NCBI RefSeq assembly: GCF_016728505.1
Contig: NZ_CP068159.1
Location: 1,860,001-1,924,000 of the forward strand
Length of the DNA stretch: 64,000 nucleotides
Reading direction: 5' to 3'
DNA from: Corynebacterium riegelii
Lineage (GTDB): Bacteria; Actinomycetota; Actinomycetes; Mycobacteriales; Mycobacteriaceae
In this document: one piece after another, positions 8,631 through 25,094 of the stretch
Layout of the letters: each line of letters opens with the position of its first letter
Numbering within the stretch: the first letter of the stretch is position 1
The notes under the pieces: generated by a model
The model's input: only the letters and a program-made list of their open reading frames with translations
Told to the model about the DNA's origin: nothing
Databases searched by the model: none
Made by a program: the position numbers and the translations under genes

Positions 8631-9446
8631 ATGGGAACGAATACAAGTCAACCGCCACTACCGCAGAGCGACAGATCGACCAACGTTGCTGCAGGCCATT
8701 GGGTGCTCGCTCGAGCTGGGAAGCGCGTTTTGCGTCCTGGTGGTTTGAAGCTGACGAATCGTTTGTTGGATGCAGCAGAACTGCAGGACAAAAGGGTGGT
8801 GGAATTCGCGCCTGGGTTGGGGCGAACTGCCGCCATCATGCTTGAACGAGACATCGCATCCTATGTCGGTGTAGACCAAGATGTGGATGCAGTGACACGT
8901 GTGCAGTCCGTGGTGGGATCGCGTGGCACAGTGGTCAACGCTAGTGCCGAATCCACCGGGCTTGAAAGCGATTCTGCCCAGGTGGTGGTTGGTGAGGCGA
9001 TGCTGACAATGCAAGGTGAGAAAGGCAAGCGCGCAATTATTGCTGAAGCGTTCCGTTTGTTGGAGCCGGGTGGTGTGTATGCGATCCATGAGCTGGGACT
9101 TACCCCCGACACAATTGATGCAGAACTTGCTGATCAGTTGCGCAAGCGCCTAGCGAAAACGATCCGCGTGAATGCTCGCCCACTTACGCGCCGAGAATGG
9201 TGTGGGTTGTTGGAGGAGGCGGGTTTTGACATTGAATGGGTTGGAACTGAGCCGATGGCCCTACTGTCAATGCGTCGCAATCTTGCAGATGAAGGTTTTG
9301 GCGGAGTTTTGCGGATTTTGCGTAACGTAGCGAGGGACAGGGATTTGCGTCACCGTGTACTGGAGATGCGTAGAACCTTTAATGAATATCGAGACAATCT
9401 CACCGGTATCGCTATCATCGCTCGAAAACCCGATGTCAGCGTGTAG
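8631..9446 (+). CDS. Class I SAM-dependent methyltransferase
   Basis: A 271-residue Rossmann-fold methyltransferase. Motif I is VVEFAPGLGRTAA near residue 62, an acidic end-of-strand-2 residue follows (YVGVDQD), and LLEPGGVYAIHELGL is the post-motif block of methyltransferase_11 types. Substrate unknown; candidates are a small molecule or quinone-like compound. The ATG at 8631 has no ribosome site but a -10 hexamer seven bases upstream, so a leaderless message is likely. A DtxR-like box overlaps the promoter, suggesting induction by iron limitation. The cupin gene follows after 18 bases, presumably co-transcribed. Confidence 0.85.
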   Translation: MGTNTSQPPLPQSDRSTNVAAGHWVLARAGKRVLRPGGLKLTNRLLDAAELQDKRVVEFAPGLGRTAAIMLERDIASYVGVDQDVDAVTRVQSVVGSRGTVVNASAESTGLESDSAQVVVGEAMLTMQGEKGKRAIIAEAFRLLEPGGVYAIHELGLTPDTIDAELADQLRKRLAKTIRVNARPLTRREWCGLLEEAGFDIEWVGTEPMALLSMRRNLADEGFGGVLRILRNVARDRDLRHRVLEMRRTFNEYRDNLTGIAIIARKPDVSV

Positions 9447-9464
9447 AAGAAGGGAATTGGATTC

Positions 9465-9818
9465 ATGAGCGGACACGACCACGTGCCAGAAGCCATGCTT
9501 GGTTACATAGAAAATATGGCGGAGCATGTTGAGTACTCCCCAAACTCGACCACATCGACCACGATCCTGCGTGCCGAGGGGGTCAACGTGGTGCTGTTCT
9601 CGTTTGATCAAGGGGAGGAACTTTCAGAACACACCGCTGCGATGCCAGTGATTGTGCAGGCCTTAGAGGGTGAACTGGAAATTGCGGCCGACGGTAAAAC
9701 GGTGATACTGCGTCCTGGCGGTTTGGTACATTTCACCACGCGCCTACCGCACGCAGTTAAAGCACTGAGCCCGGCAAAAATGGTGCTGTATATGTTGAAC
9801 CGTCCTACGGCGGTTTAA
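9465..9818 (+). CDS. Small cupin-domain protein
   Basis: A 117-residue single cupin barrel. The motif 1 region has ELSEHTAAMPVIVQALEGE and motif 2 has LRPGGLVHFTTRLPHAVKAL, so metal-binding His residues are partly present (one in motif 1, H near 92 and H near 98). It follows the methyltransferase by 18 bases with AAGGGA as a ribosome site, so the two form an operon. Small cupins can be sensors, isomerases or dioxygenases; nothing in the sequence decides. The DtxR-like box upstream makes an iron link plausible. A weak AACCG/CGGTT hairpin overlaps the stop codon. Confidence 0.8.
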   Translation: MSGHDHVPEAMLGYIENMAEHVEYSPNSTTSTTILRAEGVNVVLFSFDQGEELSEHTAAMPVIVQALEGELEIAADGKTVILRPGGLVHFTTRLPHAVKALSPAKMVLYMLNRPTAV

Positions 9819-9940
9819 AAAGGGATTGTTGTCACGCCCATGAACACAAGCAGCATGAGATTCGGCGTGCGCCCAGAGTCCGCACCGTACGGGGGTGGGG
9901 CACAACTTATCCTCCTGGGAGACAGCCGAAGGCCCGCGGG

Positions 9941-9946
9941 TATGCT
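9941..9946 (+). promoter_or_regulatory. Possible -10 of pheST
   Basis: TATGCT stands about 48 bases before the chosen pheS start. No convincing -35 was found. The 9819-9993 gap otherwise holds a 40-codon open frame (9840-9962) without Phe codon enrichment, so a Phe-leader attenuator is not supported. Confidence 0.3.
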
Positions 9947-9951
9947 TGTGA

Positions 9952-11043
<1,092 letters not shown>

Positions 11044-11076
11044 CAGGCGTAGCAGGCACAAGGAGAGAGACAACAA

Positions 11077-13593
11077 ATGCTGATTTCCAAAAATTGGATC
11101 ACCCGCCTGCTTGCAAACGCGGGCAATGAGGGTTTCAACCCCACTGATGAGGAGCTGGACGCAGGTTTCGTGCGCGTCGGTTTTGAAACTGAGGGCTATG
11201 AGCCGCTGCCGGAGGTAACCGGCCCGCTGGTTTTAGGCCGCGTCGCTGAGATTGAAGAGCTGACGGGTTTCAAGAAGCCGATTCGTTACTGCCAGGTGGA
11301 CGTTGGCCAGGCCAATGGCACTGGTGAGCTGCAGGGCATTATCTGTGGCGCCCGCAACTTCAAAGAAGGCGACGTTGTCATCGTGTCGCTGCCGGGTGCG
11401 GTGCTGCCGGGTGGTTTTGAGATCGCGGCACGCAAGACCTATGACCACATCTCCAACGGCATGATGGCATCTGCCGCGGAGCTTGGTCTGACTGCGAAAA
11501 GCGAGGGCATCATTGCGCTGGATAGCCTGCCTGAGGGCTTCCAGCTTGGCGACGACGCACGCGCCTTCCTCAACTCCACCGACACCGTCTTCGACGTTAA
11601 TGTCACCCCGGATCGTGGTTACGCGCTGTCCGCGCGTGGCCTGACCCGCGAGATTGCCTCGGCGTTTGACCTGAAGTACGGCGACGTAGCCAAGGATCCC
11701 GCATTCGCTGGTATTGATGTTTCCGCAGTCCCGGCGCCGGAGGGCGAGCTGATCCCGATCACGCTGGAGGCCGATACGAAGGCGAAGCGCTTCGGTCTGC
11801 GCAAGGTTGAGGGCATTGACCCGAAGGCCCAGGCACCGTTCTGGATGCAGCGTGAGCTGATGCTTTCCGGCATCCGCTCGGTCAACGCGGCGACGGACGT
11901 GACTAACTACGTCATGCTGCTGACGGGCCAGCCGATGCACGCGTTTGACGCTGACAAGATCGCCGGCGGCCTGCGCGTGCATACCGCGACTGAGGGGCAG
12001 GAGTTCGAGACTCTCGACCACACCAAGCGCACCCTGCGCGCAACGGACGTGGTGATCAGCGATGATGCCGGCATTCAGTCACTGGCAGGCGTTATGGGTG
12101 GCACTACCTCCGAGATCTCGGACGAGACCACCAACGTCTACTTCGAGGCCGCTACCTGGGACGAGCTGACGGTTGCGAAGACCGCGCGTCACCACAAACT
12201 GAGCTCCGAGGCTTCTCGACGTTTTGAGCGCGGCGTCGACCCCGCCATTGTTGAAGTCAGCCTGGACATTGCGTGTGCACTCCTGGTGCAGTGCGCTGGC
12301 GGCCAGGTGACCGCAAGCCGCACTTTGGTCGGCGAGGTACCGGCGCGCGAGGCAATTGAGATGCGCGTGAGCCGTCCCTCCGAGCTGATTGGCGTGGATT
12401 ACTCCCGCGACACCGTGGTCAAGCGCCTGGAGGAAGTCGGCTGCCAGATCGCAGGCGATGATGAGCACCTCCAGGTCACGCCACCGACCTGGCGCAGCGA
12501 TCTTACCGTGCCAGTGGAGCTGGTTGAGGAGATCGTGCGTTTGGAGGGCCTGGATGCGATCCCGTCCGTGCTGCCGACTCCGGTTGGTGGCCGCGGCCTG
12601 AGCCCGCAGCAGCGTCGTCGCCGTGCGGTGACGCACGCGCTGGCGTACTCCGGCTACGCGGAGATCATCCCCACGCCGTTTATGTCCAACACGGTGCTCG
12701 ATGCATGGGGCTTGGAGGCGGATGACCCGCGACGCAACGTGGTGAAGGTGCAAAACCCGCTTGATGCGGACTACGCCGTGCTGGCCACCACGCTGCTTCC
12801 GGCCATGCTTGAGGCAGTTGGCCGCAACGTTGCCCGCGGTCGCCATGACCTCGCGCTGTACTCCGTGGCACAGACAGCGGTGAAGCGTGCAGATGCATCC
12901 CCGATGCCAAGCGTTGAGCAGCGTCCGGATGAGGCGACGATTGCGGAGCTGATCGGTTCGCTCCCGGAGCAGCGGTTGCATGTGGCGACGGTGGCCGTTG
13001 GCAAACAAGAGCTCGATGGTCCGTTGGGTCAGGGTAGGGCGTTCACCTGGGCCGATGCCCTGCAGGCTGCGCAAACTGTGGCTTCCGCTGCGGGTGTGAC
13101 ACTTGAGGTTGAGCAGGCCCAGCACTTGCCGTGGCACCCGGGTCGTTGCGCGGCGTTGAAGGTTGGCGGTGAGATTGTGGGCTATGCGGGTGAGCTGCAC
13201 CCGCAGGTGCTTGAGGCACTGGAGCTGCCGGAGCGCACCGTGGCGATGGAGCTGGACCTTTCCGCTTTGCCGTTTGACTACGAACTTCCGGCGCCGGTGC
13301 TTTCTGCGTTCCCGGCGGTGAACCAGGACATTGCGCTGGTTGTAGATGCCGATGTGCCGGCAGAAGCGGTGCGCCAGGTGGTCGAGGAGGCTGCAGGTGA
13401 GCTGTTGGAGCGCGTCACGCTTTTCGACGTCTACGTGTCCGACCAACTCGGCGAGAACAAGAAGTCCTTGGCGTTTGGCCTGGTGTTCCGCGCGGGCGAT
13501 CGCACGTTGACGGAGGACGAGGCGTCCGAGGCGCGACTGAAGGCTGCGAAGGCCGCGGAGGAGCGCTTCGGGGCGACGATGCGCGGCGTGTAG
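11077..13593 (+). CDS. pheT: Phenylalanyl-tRNA synthetase beta subunit
   Basis: The tRNA-binding and editing partner of PheS, 838 residues, the usual length. An N-terminal EMAP-like tRNA-binding domain (VDVGQANGTGELQGIICGARNF split around residue 70-90) is followed by the B3/B4 editing region, B5 (SRPSELIGVDYSRDTVVKRLEEVGC region near 430), the pseudo-catalytic core, and a C-terminal anticodon-binding FDX-ACB domain (LSAFPAVNQDIALVVD near 745). AAGGAGAGAG precedes the ATG. Last gene before the arginine cluster, with 76 bases between. Confidence 0.97.
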   Translation: MLISKNWITRLLANAGNEGFNPTDEELDAGFVRVGFETEGYEPLPEVTGPLVLGRVAEIEELTGFKKPIRYCQVDVGQANGTGELQGIICGARNFKEGDVVIVSLPGAVLPGGFEIAARKTYDHISNGMMASAAELGLTAKSEGIIALDSLPEGFQLGDDARAFLNSTDTVFDVNVTPDRGYALSARGLTREIASAFDLKYGDVAKDPAFAGIDVSAVPAPEGELIPITLEADTKAKRFGLRKVEGIDPKAQAPFWMQRELMLSGIRSVNAATDVTNYVMLLTGQPMHAFDADKIAGGLRVHTATEGQEFETLDHTKRTLRATDVVISDDAGIQSLAGVMGGTTSEISDETTNVYFEAATWDELTVAKTARHHKLSSEASRRFERGVDPAIVEVSLDIACALLVQCAGGQVTASRTLVGEVPAREAIEMRVSRPSELIGVDYSRDTVVKRLEEVGCQIAGDDEHLQVTPPTWRSDLTVPVELVEEIVRLEGLDAIPSVLPTPVGGRGLSPQQRRRRAVTHALAYSGYAEIIPTPFMSNTVLDAWGLEADDPRRNVVKVQNPLDADYAVLATTLLPAMLEAVGRNVARGRHDLALYSVAQTAVKRADASPMPSVEQRPDEATIAELIGSLPEQRLHVATVAVGKQELDGPLGQGRAFTWADALQAAQTVASAAGVTLEVEQAQHLPWHPGRCAALKVGGEIVGYAGELHPQVLEALELPERTVAMELDLSALPFDYELPAPVLSAFPAVNQDIALVVDADVPAEAVRQVVEEAAGELLERVTLFDVYVSDQLGENKKSLAFGLVFRAGDRTLTEDEASEARLKAAKAAEERFGATMRGV

Positions 13594-13611
13594 CGCTTGA
13601 CGCAACACGGG

Positions 13612-14713
<1,102 letters not shown>

Positions 14714-14767
14714 GCGCCCTAAACGGAAGCTTCAAGGGCAAACAAAACATTTAAGGAACGAAAAGAC

Positions 14768-15928
14768 ATGACACAAGGAACCGTCACCACGCCGAAGGGC
14801 TTTGTCGCTGCAGCGACAACTGCTGGCATTAAGCCCTCCGGTAACTCGGATATGGCGCTCGTGGTCAACGAGGGCCCGGAGTTTAACGCGGCTGCCGTAT
14901 ATACGCGCAACCGTGTGAAAGCCTCGCCGGTGAAGGTAAGCCGCGAAGCTACTAGCAACGGTCAGCTCAAGGTGGTGCTGTTTAACTCTGGCAACGCGAA
15001 TGCTTGCAACGGCGCCCAGGGTGATGCGGATGCGCGCGAGGCACAGGCACGCGCGGCAGAGCACCTCGGCGTTGCAGCTGATGACGTTGCGGTTTGCTCC
15101 ACGGGTTTGATTGGTGAGCTGCTGCCGATGGACAAGGTCCGTGCAGGCGTAGACGTGCTTGTAGGTGCCCTGGGTGATAACGGCCAGGCAGCCGCAGAGG
15201 CGATTATGACCACGGACACCGTGAGCAAGCAGGCGTTTGTGCAGCGTGACGGCTGGTCTGTTGGTTCCATGGGTAAAGGCGTGGGCATGATGGCGCCCTC
15301 GCTTGCGACGATGCTGGTGTTGGTGGTCACGGATGCGTCGATAAGCAATGAGGCCCTGCAACAAGCTCTGGAGAAGGCGTCCGAGGTGACGTTTAACACC
15401 CTGGACATTGACGGCTCTACCTCCACCAATGACACCGTGATTGTCATGGCCAACGGTGCAAGCGGCATCACACCGAGCCAGGACGAGGTGGATGCGGCGA
15501 TCATGGAGGTGTGCCAGTCCCTGGCGGATCAGATGCAGGGCGATGCTGAGGGCGTGACCAAGCGCGTCAGCATTACCGTGCGGGGTACTGCCAACAATGA
15601 GCAGGCGCTGAACGCCGCTCGCACCATTGGGCGCGACAACCTGTTTAAGTGCGCAATGTTCGGCTCTGACCCGAACTGGGGCCGCACTCTTGCGGCTGTG
15701 GGCATGGCGGATGCGGAGATGGATCCGGACAACATCAGCGTGATGTTTAACGGCCAGCCCGTGTGCGTGGCGTCCACCGGTGCGCCGGGGGCTCGCGATG
15801 TGGATCTTAGCGGCATGGACATTGCGGTTGAGGTTGATCTGGGCACAGGGGGCCCAGGCGTTGCGACGGTACGCACCACCGACCTCTCGCACTCATACGT
15901 TGAAATCAACTCGGCTTACAGCAGCTAA
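14768..15928 (+). CDS. argJ: Bifunctional ornithine acetyltransferase / N-acetylglutamate synthase
   Basis: ArgJ recycles the acetyl group from N-acetylornithine to glutamate, making a cyclic pathway; no argE is needed in the cluster. 386 residues. The autocleavage and nucleophile Thr lies in [15 protein letters not shown] (GMMAPSLAT near 175), where the precursor normally splits into alpha and beta chains. [12 protein letters not shown] and SDPNWGR are also family hallmarks. AAGGAACG lies before the ATG. Bifunctional use (accepting acetyl-CoA) cannot be decided from sequence; the C. glutamicum enzyme is reported as monofunctional. Confidence 0.96.
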   Translation: MTQGTVTTPKGFVAAATTAGIKPSGNSDMALVVNEGPEFNAAAVYTRNRVKASPVKVSREATSNGQLKVVLFNSGNANACNGAQGDADAREAQARAAEHLGVAADDVAVCSTGLIGELLPMDKVRAGVDVLVGALGDNGQAAAEAIMTTDTVSKQAFVQRDGWSVGSMGKGVGMMAPSLATMLVLVVTDASISNEALQQALEKASEVTFNTLDIDGSTSTNDTVIVMANGASGITPSQDEVDAAIMEVCQSLADQMQGDAEGVTKRVSITVRGTANNEQALNAARTIGRDNLFKCAMFGSDPNWGRTLAAVGMADAEMDPDNISVMFNGQPVCVASTGAPGARDVDLSGMDIAVEVDLGTGGPGVATVRTTDLSHSYVEINSAYSS

Positions 15929-15937
15929 GGAGGCCAC

Positions 15938-16885
15938 GTGTTGGAACCATTGGGCACTCACCTGAGTAATGAGGCACGCGCGCACGTGCTTGCCGAGGCA
16001 CTGCCGTGGCTGCAGCACTACCGCGACAAGATCGTGGTGGTCAAATACGGCGGCAACGCCATGATTGATGAGGATCTGAAGGCCGCATTCGCCGCTGACA
16101 TGGTGTTTTTGCGCACCGTTGGCGCTAAGCCGGTTGTGGTACACGGCGGTGGGCCGCAGATCTCTGCGATGATGAAGCGCCTGAACCTGGAAGGCGGCGA
16201 GTTTGTCGGCGGCTTCCGCGTGACCACGCCGGAGATCCTGGACGTGGTGCGCATGGTGCTCTTCGGCCAGGTGGGGCGTGATCTTCTTGGCAAGATCAAC
16301 TCGCACGGGCCGTACGCCGTGGGTACCTCTGGCGAAGACGCCGGGCTGTTTACCGCCGAGAAGCGCTACGTGGACGTTGACGGTGAGCAGCACGATATCG
16401 GCCTAGTGGGCACGATCACGGACGTGAAACCGGAGGCCGTGATGGACATCATCGAGGCCGGCCGCATCCCGGTGGTGTCCGGTATTGCGCCGGGTGTCAG
16501 CGGAGACGTCTACAACATCAACGCCGACGAAGCCGCTGGCGCACTCGCGGCAGCCATCGGCGCGGAGCGCCTCGTTGTGCTGACCAATGTCGAGGGCCTC
16601 TACACCGATTGGCCTGATAAGGACTCGCTGCTGAGCAAGATCACGGTGGGTGAGCTGGACAAGATGATGCCCACGCTGGACTCCGGGATGATCCCGAAGA
16701 TGGAGGCATGCCTGACCGCGGTGCGCGGTGGGGTAAAGGCCGCGCACGTGATTGATGGCCGCATTGCACATTCGGTGTTGCTTGAGCTGTTGACCATGGG
16801 CGGCATTGGCACAATGGTGCTTCCGGATGCATACGATGCGACGCAGTACCCGGAGGGCACCGTGTTTAGAAAGGATGACGCGTAG
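15938..16885 (+). CDS. argB: Acetylglutamate kinase
   Basis: Phosphorylates N-acetylglutamate; the usual arginine-feedback step in corynebacteria. 315 residues of the amino-acid kinase fold: VVKYGGNAM near residue 32, VVHGGGPQI near 66, and [12 protein letters not shown] near the end. AAGGAGG overlaps the argJ stop and is only four bases before the GTG at 15938; the TTG at 15941 has better spacing (seven), so translation may start one codon later. argD starts directly after the stop. Confidence 0.96.
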   Translation: MLEPLGTHLSNEARAHVLAEALPWLQHYRDKIVVVKYGGNAMIDEDLKAAFAADMVFLRTVGAKPVVVHGGGPQISAMMKRLNLEGGEFVGGFRVTTPEILDVVRMVLFGQVGRDLLGKINSHGPYAVGTSGEDAGLFTAEKRYVDVDGEQHDIGLVGTITDVKPEAVMDIIEAGRIPVVSGIAPGVSGDVYNINADEAAGALAAAIGAERLVVLTNVEGLYTDWPDKDSLLSKITVGELDKMMPTLDSGMIPKMEACLTAVRGGVKAAHVIDGRIAHSVLLELLTMGGIGTMVLPDAYDATQYPEGTVFRKDDA

Positions 16886-19543
<2,658 letters not shown>

Positions 19544-19565
19544 CCACAGGTAACCTAACGTTTCG

Positions 19566-19571
19566 TATAAC
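19566..19571 (+). promoter_or_regulatory. Possible -10 before argG
   Basis: TATAAC occurs in the AT-rich 65-base gap between argR and argG, about 38 bases before the argG ATG. It could give argGH a separate start; an ArgR site in the AT-rich flank is possible but was not resolved. Confidence 0.35.
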
Positions 19572-19608
19572 CAATTTTCTTTAGTTTTTCTTCAAGGAGA
19601 GATCTACT

Positions 19609-20820
19609 ATGACCAACCGCGTCGTCCTCGCGTACTCCGGCGGACTGGACACCTCCGTAGCCATCCCGTACCTCGCTGAGATGACGGGTGGTGAAGTGAT
19701 TGCCGTCTCCCTGGACTTGGGCCAGGGTGGTGAAGACATGGAATCCGTGCGCCAGCGTGCGCTGGACTGTGGCGCCGTGGAGTCCATCGTGGTGGACGCC
19801 AAGGATGAATTCGCCGAAGAGTACTGCCTGCCAACCATCAAGGCCAACGGCATGTACCAGGGGGAGTACCCGCTGGTTTCTGCAATCTCTCGCCCGCTGA
19901 TTGTCAAGCACCTTGTTGAGGCTGGCCACCAGTTTGGCGGCACCCACGTTGCTCACGGCTGCACCGGCAAGGGCAACGACCAGGTGCGTTTTGAGGTTGG
20001 GTTCCTGAACCAGGATCCGGACCTGGAGATCATCGCCCCAGCGCGTGACTACGCGTGGACCCGTGACAAGGCCATTGAGTACGCCGAGGGCAAGGACCTG
20101 CCGATTGAGCAGTCTGCAGCATCTCCGTTCTCCATCGACCAGAACGTGTGGGGCCGTGCGGTTGAGACCGGCTTCCTGGAGGACCTGTGGAACCCGCCGA
20201 CCAAGGACCTGTACTCCTACACCGAGGACCCGTCGCTAGGTAACGCCCCGGATGAGGTCATCATCTCCTTCGAGTCTGGTAAGCCGGTTGCTATCGATGG
20301 CCGCCAGGTCACGGTGCTTGAGGCTATTGAAGAGATGAACCGTCGCGCAGGTGCACAGGGCATCGGCCGCCTGGACATGGTGGAGGACCGCCTGGTGGGT
20401 ATTAAGTCCCGCGAGGTCTACGAAGCGCCGGGTGCGGTTGCGCTGATCACCGCGCACAAGGCGCTCGAGGACGTCACGGTGGAGCGCGAGCTGGCACGCT
20501 ACAAGCGCCTGATCGACGCTCGCTGGGCGGAAGAGGTGTACGACGGCCTGTGGTTCGGCCCGCTGAAGCGCTCTCTCGATGCCTTCATTGACTCCACCCA
20601 GGAGCACGTCACCGGCGACATCCGCATGGTGCTGCACGCAGGCAAGGCGACGGTTAACGGCCGTCGTTCCAACCACTCCCTGTACGACTTCAACCTGGCA
20701 ACCTACGACACGGGCGATACCTTCGACCAGACCTTGGCCAAGGGCTTTGTGCGCCTGCACGGCCTGTCGTCCCAGATTGCTAACAAGCGTGACCGCGAGG
20801 CCAACGCCTCGAAGAAGTAG
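19609..20820 (+). CDS. argG: Argininosuccinate synthase
   Basis: Joins citrulline and aspartate with ATP. 403 residues. The N-terminal P-loop is [16 protein letters not shown], followed by [14 protein letters not shown] near 115 and NQNVWGR-like [10 protein letters not shown] near 175, all diagnostic of ArgG. CAAGGAGAG lies eight to ten bases upstream of the ATG. argH begins four bases after the stop. Confidence 0.97.
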   Translation: MTNRVVLAYSGGLDTSVAIPYLAEMTGGEVIAVSLDLGQGGEDMESVRQRALDCGAVESIVVDAKDEFAEEYCLPTIKANGMYQGEYPLVSAISRPLIVKHLVEAGHQFGGTHVAHGCTGKGNDQVRFEVGFLNQDPDLEIIAPARDYAWTRDKAIEYAEGKDLPIEQSAASPFSIDQNVWGRAVETGFLEDLWNPPTKDLYSYTEDPSLGNAPDEVIISFESGKPVAIDGRQVTVLEAIEEMNRRAGAQGIGRLDMVEDRLVGIKSREVYEAPGAVALITAHKALEDVTVERELARYKRLIDARWAEEVYDGLWFGPLKRSLDAFIDSTQEHVTGDIRMVLHAGKATVNGRRSNHSLYDFNLATYDTGDTFDQTLAKGFVRLHGLSSQIANKRDREANASKK

Positions 20821-22269
<1,449 letters not shown>

Positions 22270-22290
22270 GCGAAGTCACGTTTTACGCTT

Positions 22291-22302
22291 TACCATGAGT
22301 GT
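22291..22302 (+). promoter_or_regulatory. Promoter of the envelope operon (leaderless layout)
   Basis: TACCAT (22291-22296) ends six bases before the ATG at 22303; no ribosome site is present between them. A second candidate, TACGCT, lies seven bases further upstream. Confidence 0.45.
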
Positions 22303-23505
22303 ATGAATGTGCCGAGTAGCAATACAGACGCCAAGCGCGGTGGACGCGGATTGTCCATCGTGCTTGGCGTTGTTCTATTAGCGGTAGTCGCAGCAGCAAT
22401 CGCCATGGGTCGCGGGGTCATTCCTGGACTTGGGGGAATTGGCGGAGCTTCTGACTCCGATGATGGGACGAGTCACGTTGCCCAAAAGCCTGGTCTAACC
22501 CAGGTGCGCGGTGTGATCGGCTCCGAGAAGCGCGGGTATTTCGAAGACCCGGACGTGGTGGCGCGTCTTGAGGAGCTCGGTTTCCAGGTGTCGTTTAGCA
22601 CAGCCGGCTCCCGCGAGATTGCCACAGGCATAGACATCGAAGCCCAGGACTTTGTGTTCCCTTCATCAGCACCAGCTGCGCAAAAGGTTCGTGAGCAGGG
22701 TTCTGGCTACTCGGTGGACTTCCCGTTCTTCTCACCTATGGCGGTGGCCAGCTGGCAACCGATCGCCGAGATCCTCGAAGGTCAGGGGGCGGTGACTAAA
22801 GACGGTGACAGTTACGTATTAGACATGGCCAAGTTTGTGGACATCGCGAGCTCTGGTGCGAGGTGGCGTGATTTTGGGGACACGTTTGCGTCGCCAAGAA
22901 CTGTCCAGATCCGTTCAACTGACATCCGTACCTCCAACTCAGCGGCGATGTACCTGTCCATCCTGAACTATGAGTTCCAGCAGCGCGACCCCGCGCGGGG
23001 AGATGACGTGGGTTACCTGGTGGAGTCGATCGCACCGTTTTTCACTGGTCAGGGCTATTCGGAGTCATCTTCTTCGGGCCCGTTCGCGGAGTACCTGGCG
23101 CAGGGAATGGGGGCAGCGCCGATGGTGATGGTGTACGAAGCCCAGTATCTGGGCGAGCAGATGAGTCCGAACTCCCGTATTAGGGACGACATGGTGCTGC
23201 TGCAGCTGCACCCAACCGTGCTTGCAAATCACGGCATTGTGGGCGTGACTGCGGAAGGCAAAGAACTTGGCAAGCTGCTGACTAATGACCCGCAGCTGCA
23301 GCAACTTGCAGCACGCCACGGTTTCAGGCCGGCGACCTCCGGCTCGCTTGCCCAAGAGATGGAAAGTCAAGGCCTTGAACCGCCGCGCGACTACGTCAAC
23401 TCCATTGACCCACCGAACTACGACCGCCTAGAACAGCTCATTGACGGCGTGGGCACCCGCTACGGCAAAATTGCGCCCCCGCCGCGGCATGGGGAGGAAG
23501 AGTAA
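22303..23505 (+). CDS. Membrane-anchored binding-protein-like protein
   Basis: A 400-residue protein with one N-terminal membrane anchor (about residues 17-37, SIVLGVVLLAVVAAAIAM) and an extracytoplasmic domain. The pattern GVIGSEKRGYFEDPDVVARL, SAAMYLSILNYE and VMVYEAQYLGEQM resembles periplasmic substrate-binding proteins (the start 'GVIGSEK..FF.DP.V...L' is seen in vWA-linked actinobacterial proteins). No vWA domain is present. It overlaps the next gene by one base (TAATG), so the three genes 22303-25704 form an operon. Ligand unknown. Confidence 0.75.
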   Translation: MNVPSSNTDAKRGGRGLSIVLGVVLLAVVAAAIAMGRGVIPGLGGIGGASDSDDGTSHVAQKPGLTQVRGVIGSEKRGYFEDPDVVARLEELGFQVSFSTAGSREIATGIDIEAQDFVFPSSAPAAQKVREQGSGYSVDFPFFSPMAVASWQPIAEILEGQGAVTKDGDSYVLDMAKFVDIASSGARWRDFGDTFASPRTVQIRSTDIRTSNSAAMYLSILNYEFQQRDPARGDDVGYLVESIAPFFTGQGYSESSSSGPFAEYLAQGMGAAPMVMVYEAQYLGEQMSPNSRIRDDMVLLQLHPTVLANHGIVGVTAEGKELGKLLTNDPQLQQLAARHGFRPATSGSLAQEMESQGLEPPRDYVNSIDPPNYDRLEQLIDGVGTRYGKIAPPPRHGEEE

Positions 23506-25094
23506 TGAAACGTTTCTGGCTAGCGTTTATCACCTTTGTCAGTGTCATTGCACTTGCCGCGTGCGGCACAGACTCAGGCGAAACTGGCGGGGTTGATTCC
23601 GCACCCAAACGAAGCCAAGGGGCAGCAGATCTGACAATTGTCGCCGCCACAGAGTTGAAAGACTTGGAGGGGCTTGTTCAGCAGGCTGCTGATGACCTTG
23701 GTTTTAGCATTGAACTGCTCTTCCCAGGTGGTACTTTGGATAACTCCCAGGCCCTGAAACGTGGAGATTTTGACGGCAACGTGGACGCCACCTGGTTTGC
23801 CACCAACCGCTACGTCAACCTGATTGGGGCGTCCAACAAGCTTGCAGACGAGACGAAGACTGCGACCAGCCCAGTAGCCTTTGGTGTCTGGGACGACGCG
23901 GCTGCGCGCTTGGGCTGGGATACGCAGCAGCCCACGTGGGCGGAGTTCGCCCAGGCCGCGGAGCAAGGAGAGTTCACCTTTGGCATGACTACTCCGTCCT
24001 CGTCCAACTCGGGTTTCTCCGCGCTGGTATCGGTTGCGACGGCGGTTGCAGACACCGGCCAGGCAATCAGCCCCGGGGATCTGGAGCTGGTCAGCCCCAC
24101 ACTTAAGGCACTGTTCCAAGCGCAATCTCTGGTGTCCGGTTCTTCCGGCTGGCTGGCGGAAGCGTTTGTTGCAGACCCGGAGCGTGCCGATGCGATTGTG
24201 AACTACGAGTCGACGCTTCTGCAGATGCAGCAGCAAGGCCAGCCGATCCAGGTGGTTGTGCCGAAGGACGGCGTGATTTCTGCCGACTACCCGCTATCCA
24301 CCCTTGCGCAGCCGTCGAATCCGCAGGCTGCCGAGCAGGTTCGGGCGTTGGCAGATTGGATGCTTGAGCATCAGGAAGACATTGCGCAGACGTTCCGCCG
24401 CCCGGTGCGCCAGGTGGACAACCTGCCCGAGCAGCTGCAAAACCAGCAGGTCATCGAGTTGCCGTTCCCGGCAAACCAGTCGGTGGTAGATGAGCTGCTC
24501 TACGCCTACAACAACCAGTACCGCCAGCCTGGCACCACTACGTTTGTGCTGGATGTGTCCGGTTCGATGGAAGGTGCGCGCCTTGAGTCATTGAAGGCGA
24601 TTATGCATTCGCTTATCGACGGCTCAGCGTCCACCCTCACCGGCGACGTCTCCTTGCGCGACCGCGAGGACGTCACCCTGTGGTCCTTCAGCTTCGACCC
24701 GAATGAGCCAATTAGCGTCACGTTTGACCGCGAAGATCCGGCTGTCGCCGCAGAACTCGGTGCGTACGTTGATGGTCTGGTTGCACATGGTGGCACTGCG
24801 ATCTACCCAACGTTGATCCGTGCTTTGGAGGCGGCGGACACCTCGACGGGCATTCCGTCCATAGTCTTGCTCAGTGACGGTGAAGCCACCTTCGGCGAAA
24901 GCTTCCATGAGTTCAGGGAGATCTATGCCCAGATGTCGCCGGAGAAGCGCTCGATTCCGGTGTTCGTAATTCTCTACGGCGATGCCAATAAGGCTGAGAT
25001 GACGGAGCTTGCGAAACTGACGGGCGGAGAAGTCTTTGACGCGCTCAACGGCGATTTGGAGTCTGCATTTAAGGAGATCCGTGGGTTCCAGTAA
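23505..25094 (+). CDS. Lipoprotein with substrate-binding-like and vWA domains
   Basis: A 529-residue exported lipoprotein. The signal peptide ends in a lipobox LAAC (Cys near residue 21). Residues about 40-310 look like a periplasmic binding protein (VAATELKDLEGLV, FGMTTPSSSNSGFSALV). Residues about 340-525 are a von Willebrand A domain with a canonical MIDAS: DVSGS near 350 and SDGE near 460. The combination is known in actinobacteria as substrate-binding plus VWA protein. GGGAGGAAG precedes the ATG. It is placed between a binding-protein homolog and an XpaC-like protein, suggesting a surface complex; no permease gene is nearby. Confidence 0.82.
   Translation: MKRFWLAFITFVSVIALAACGTDSGETGGVDSAPKRSQGAADLTIVAATELKDLEGLVQQAADDLGFSIELLFPGGTLDNSQALKRGDFDGNVDATWFATNRYVNLIGASNKLADETKTATSPVAFGVWDDAAARLGWDTQQPTWAEFAQAAEQGEFTFGMTTPSSSNSGFSALVSVATAVADTGQAISPGDLELVSPTLKALFQAQSLVSGSSGWLAEAFVADPERADAIVNYESTLLQMQQQGQPIQVVVPKDGVISADYPLSTLAQPSNPQAAEQVRALADWMLEHQEDIAQTFRRPVRQVDNLPEQLQNQQVIELPFPANQSVVDELLYAYNNQYRQPGTTTFVLDVSGSMEGARLESLKAIMHSLIDGSASTLTGDVSLRDREDVTLWSFSFDPNEPISVTFDREDPAVAAELGAYVDGLVAHGGTAIYPTLIRALEAADTSTGIPSIVLLSDGEATFGESFHEFREIYAQMSPEKRSIPVFVILYGDANKAEMTELAKLTGGEVFDALNGDLESAFKEIRGFQ

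Noticed and set aside
22270..22302. Terminator after argH
   Set aside because: No stem with T-run is visible; read-through into the next operon is possible.
23505..25094. ABC transporter binding protein
   Set aside because: No permease or ATPase gene is adjacent, and half the protein is a vWA domain.
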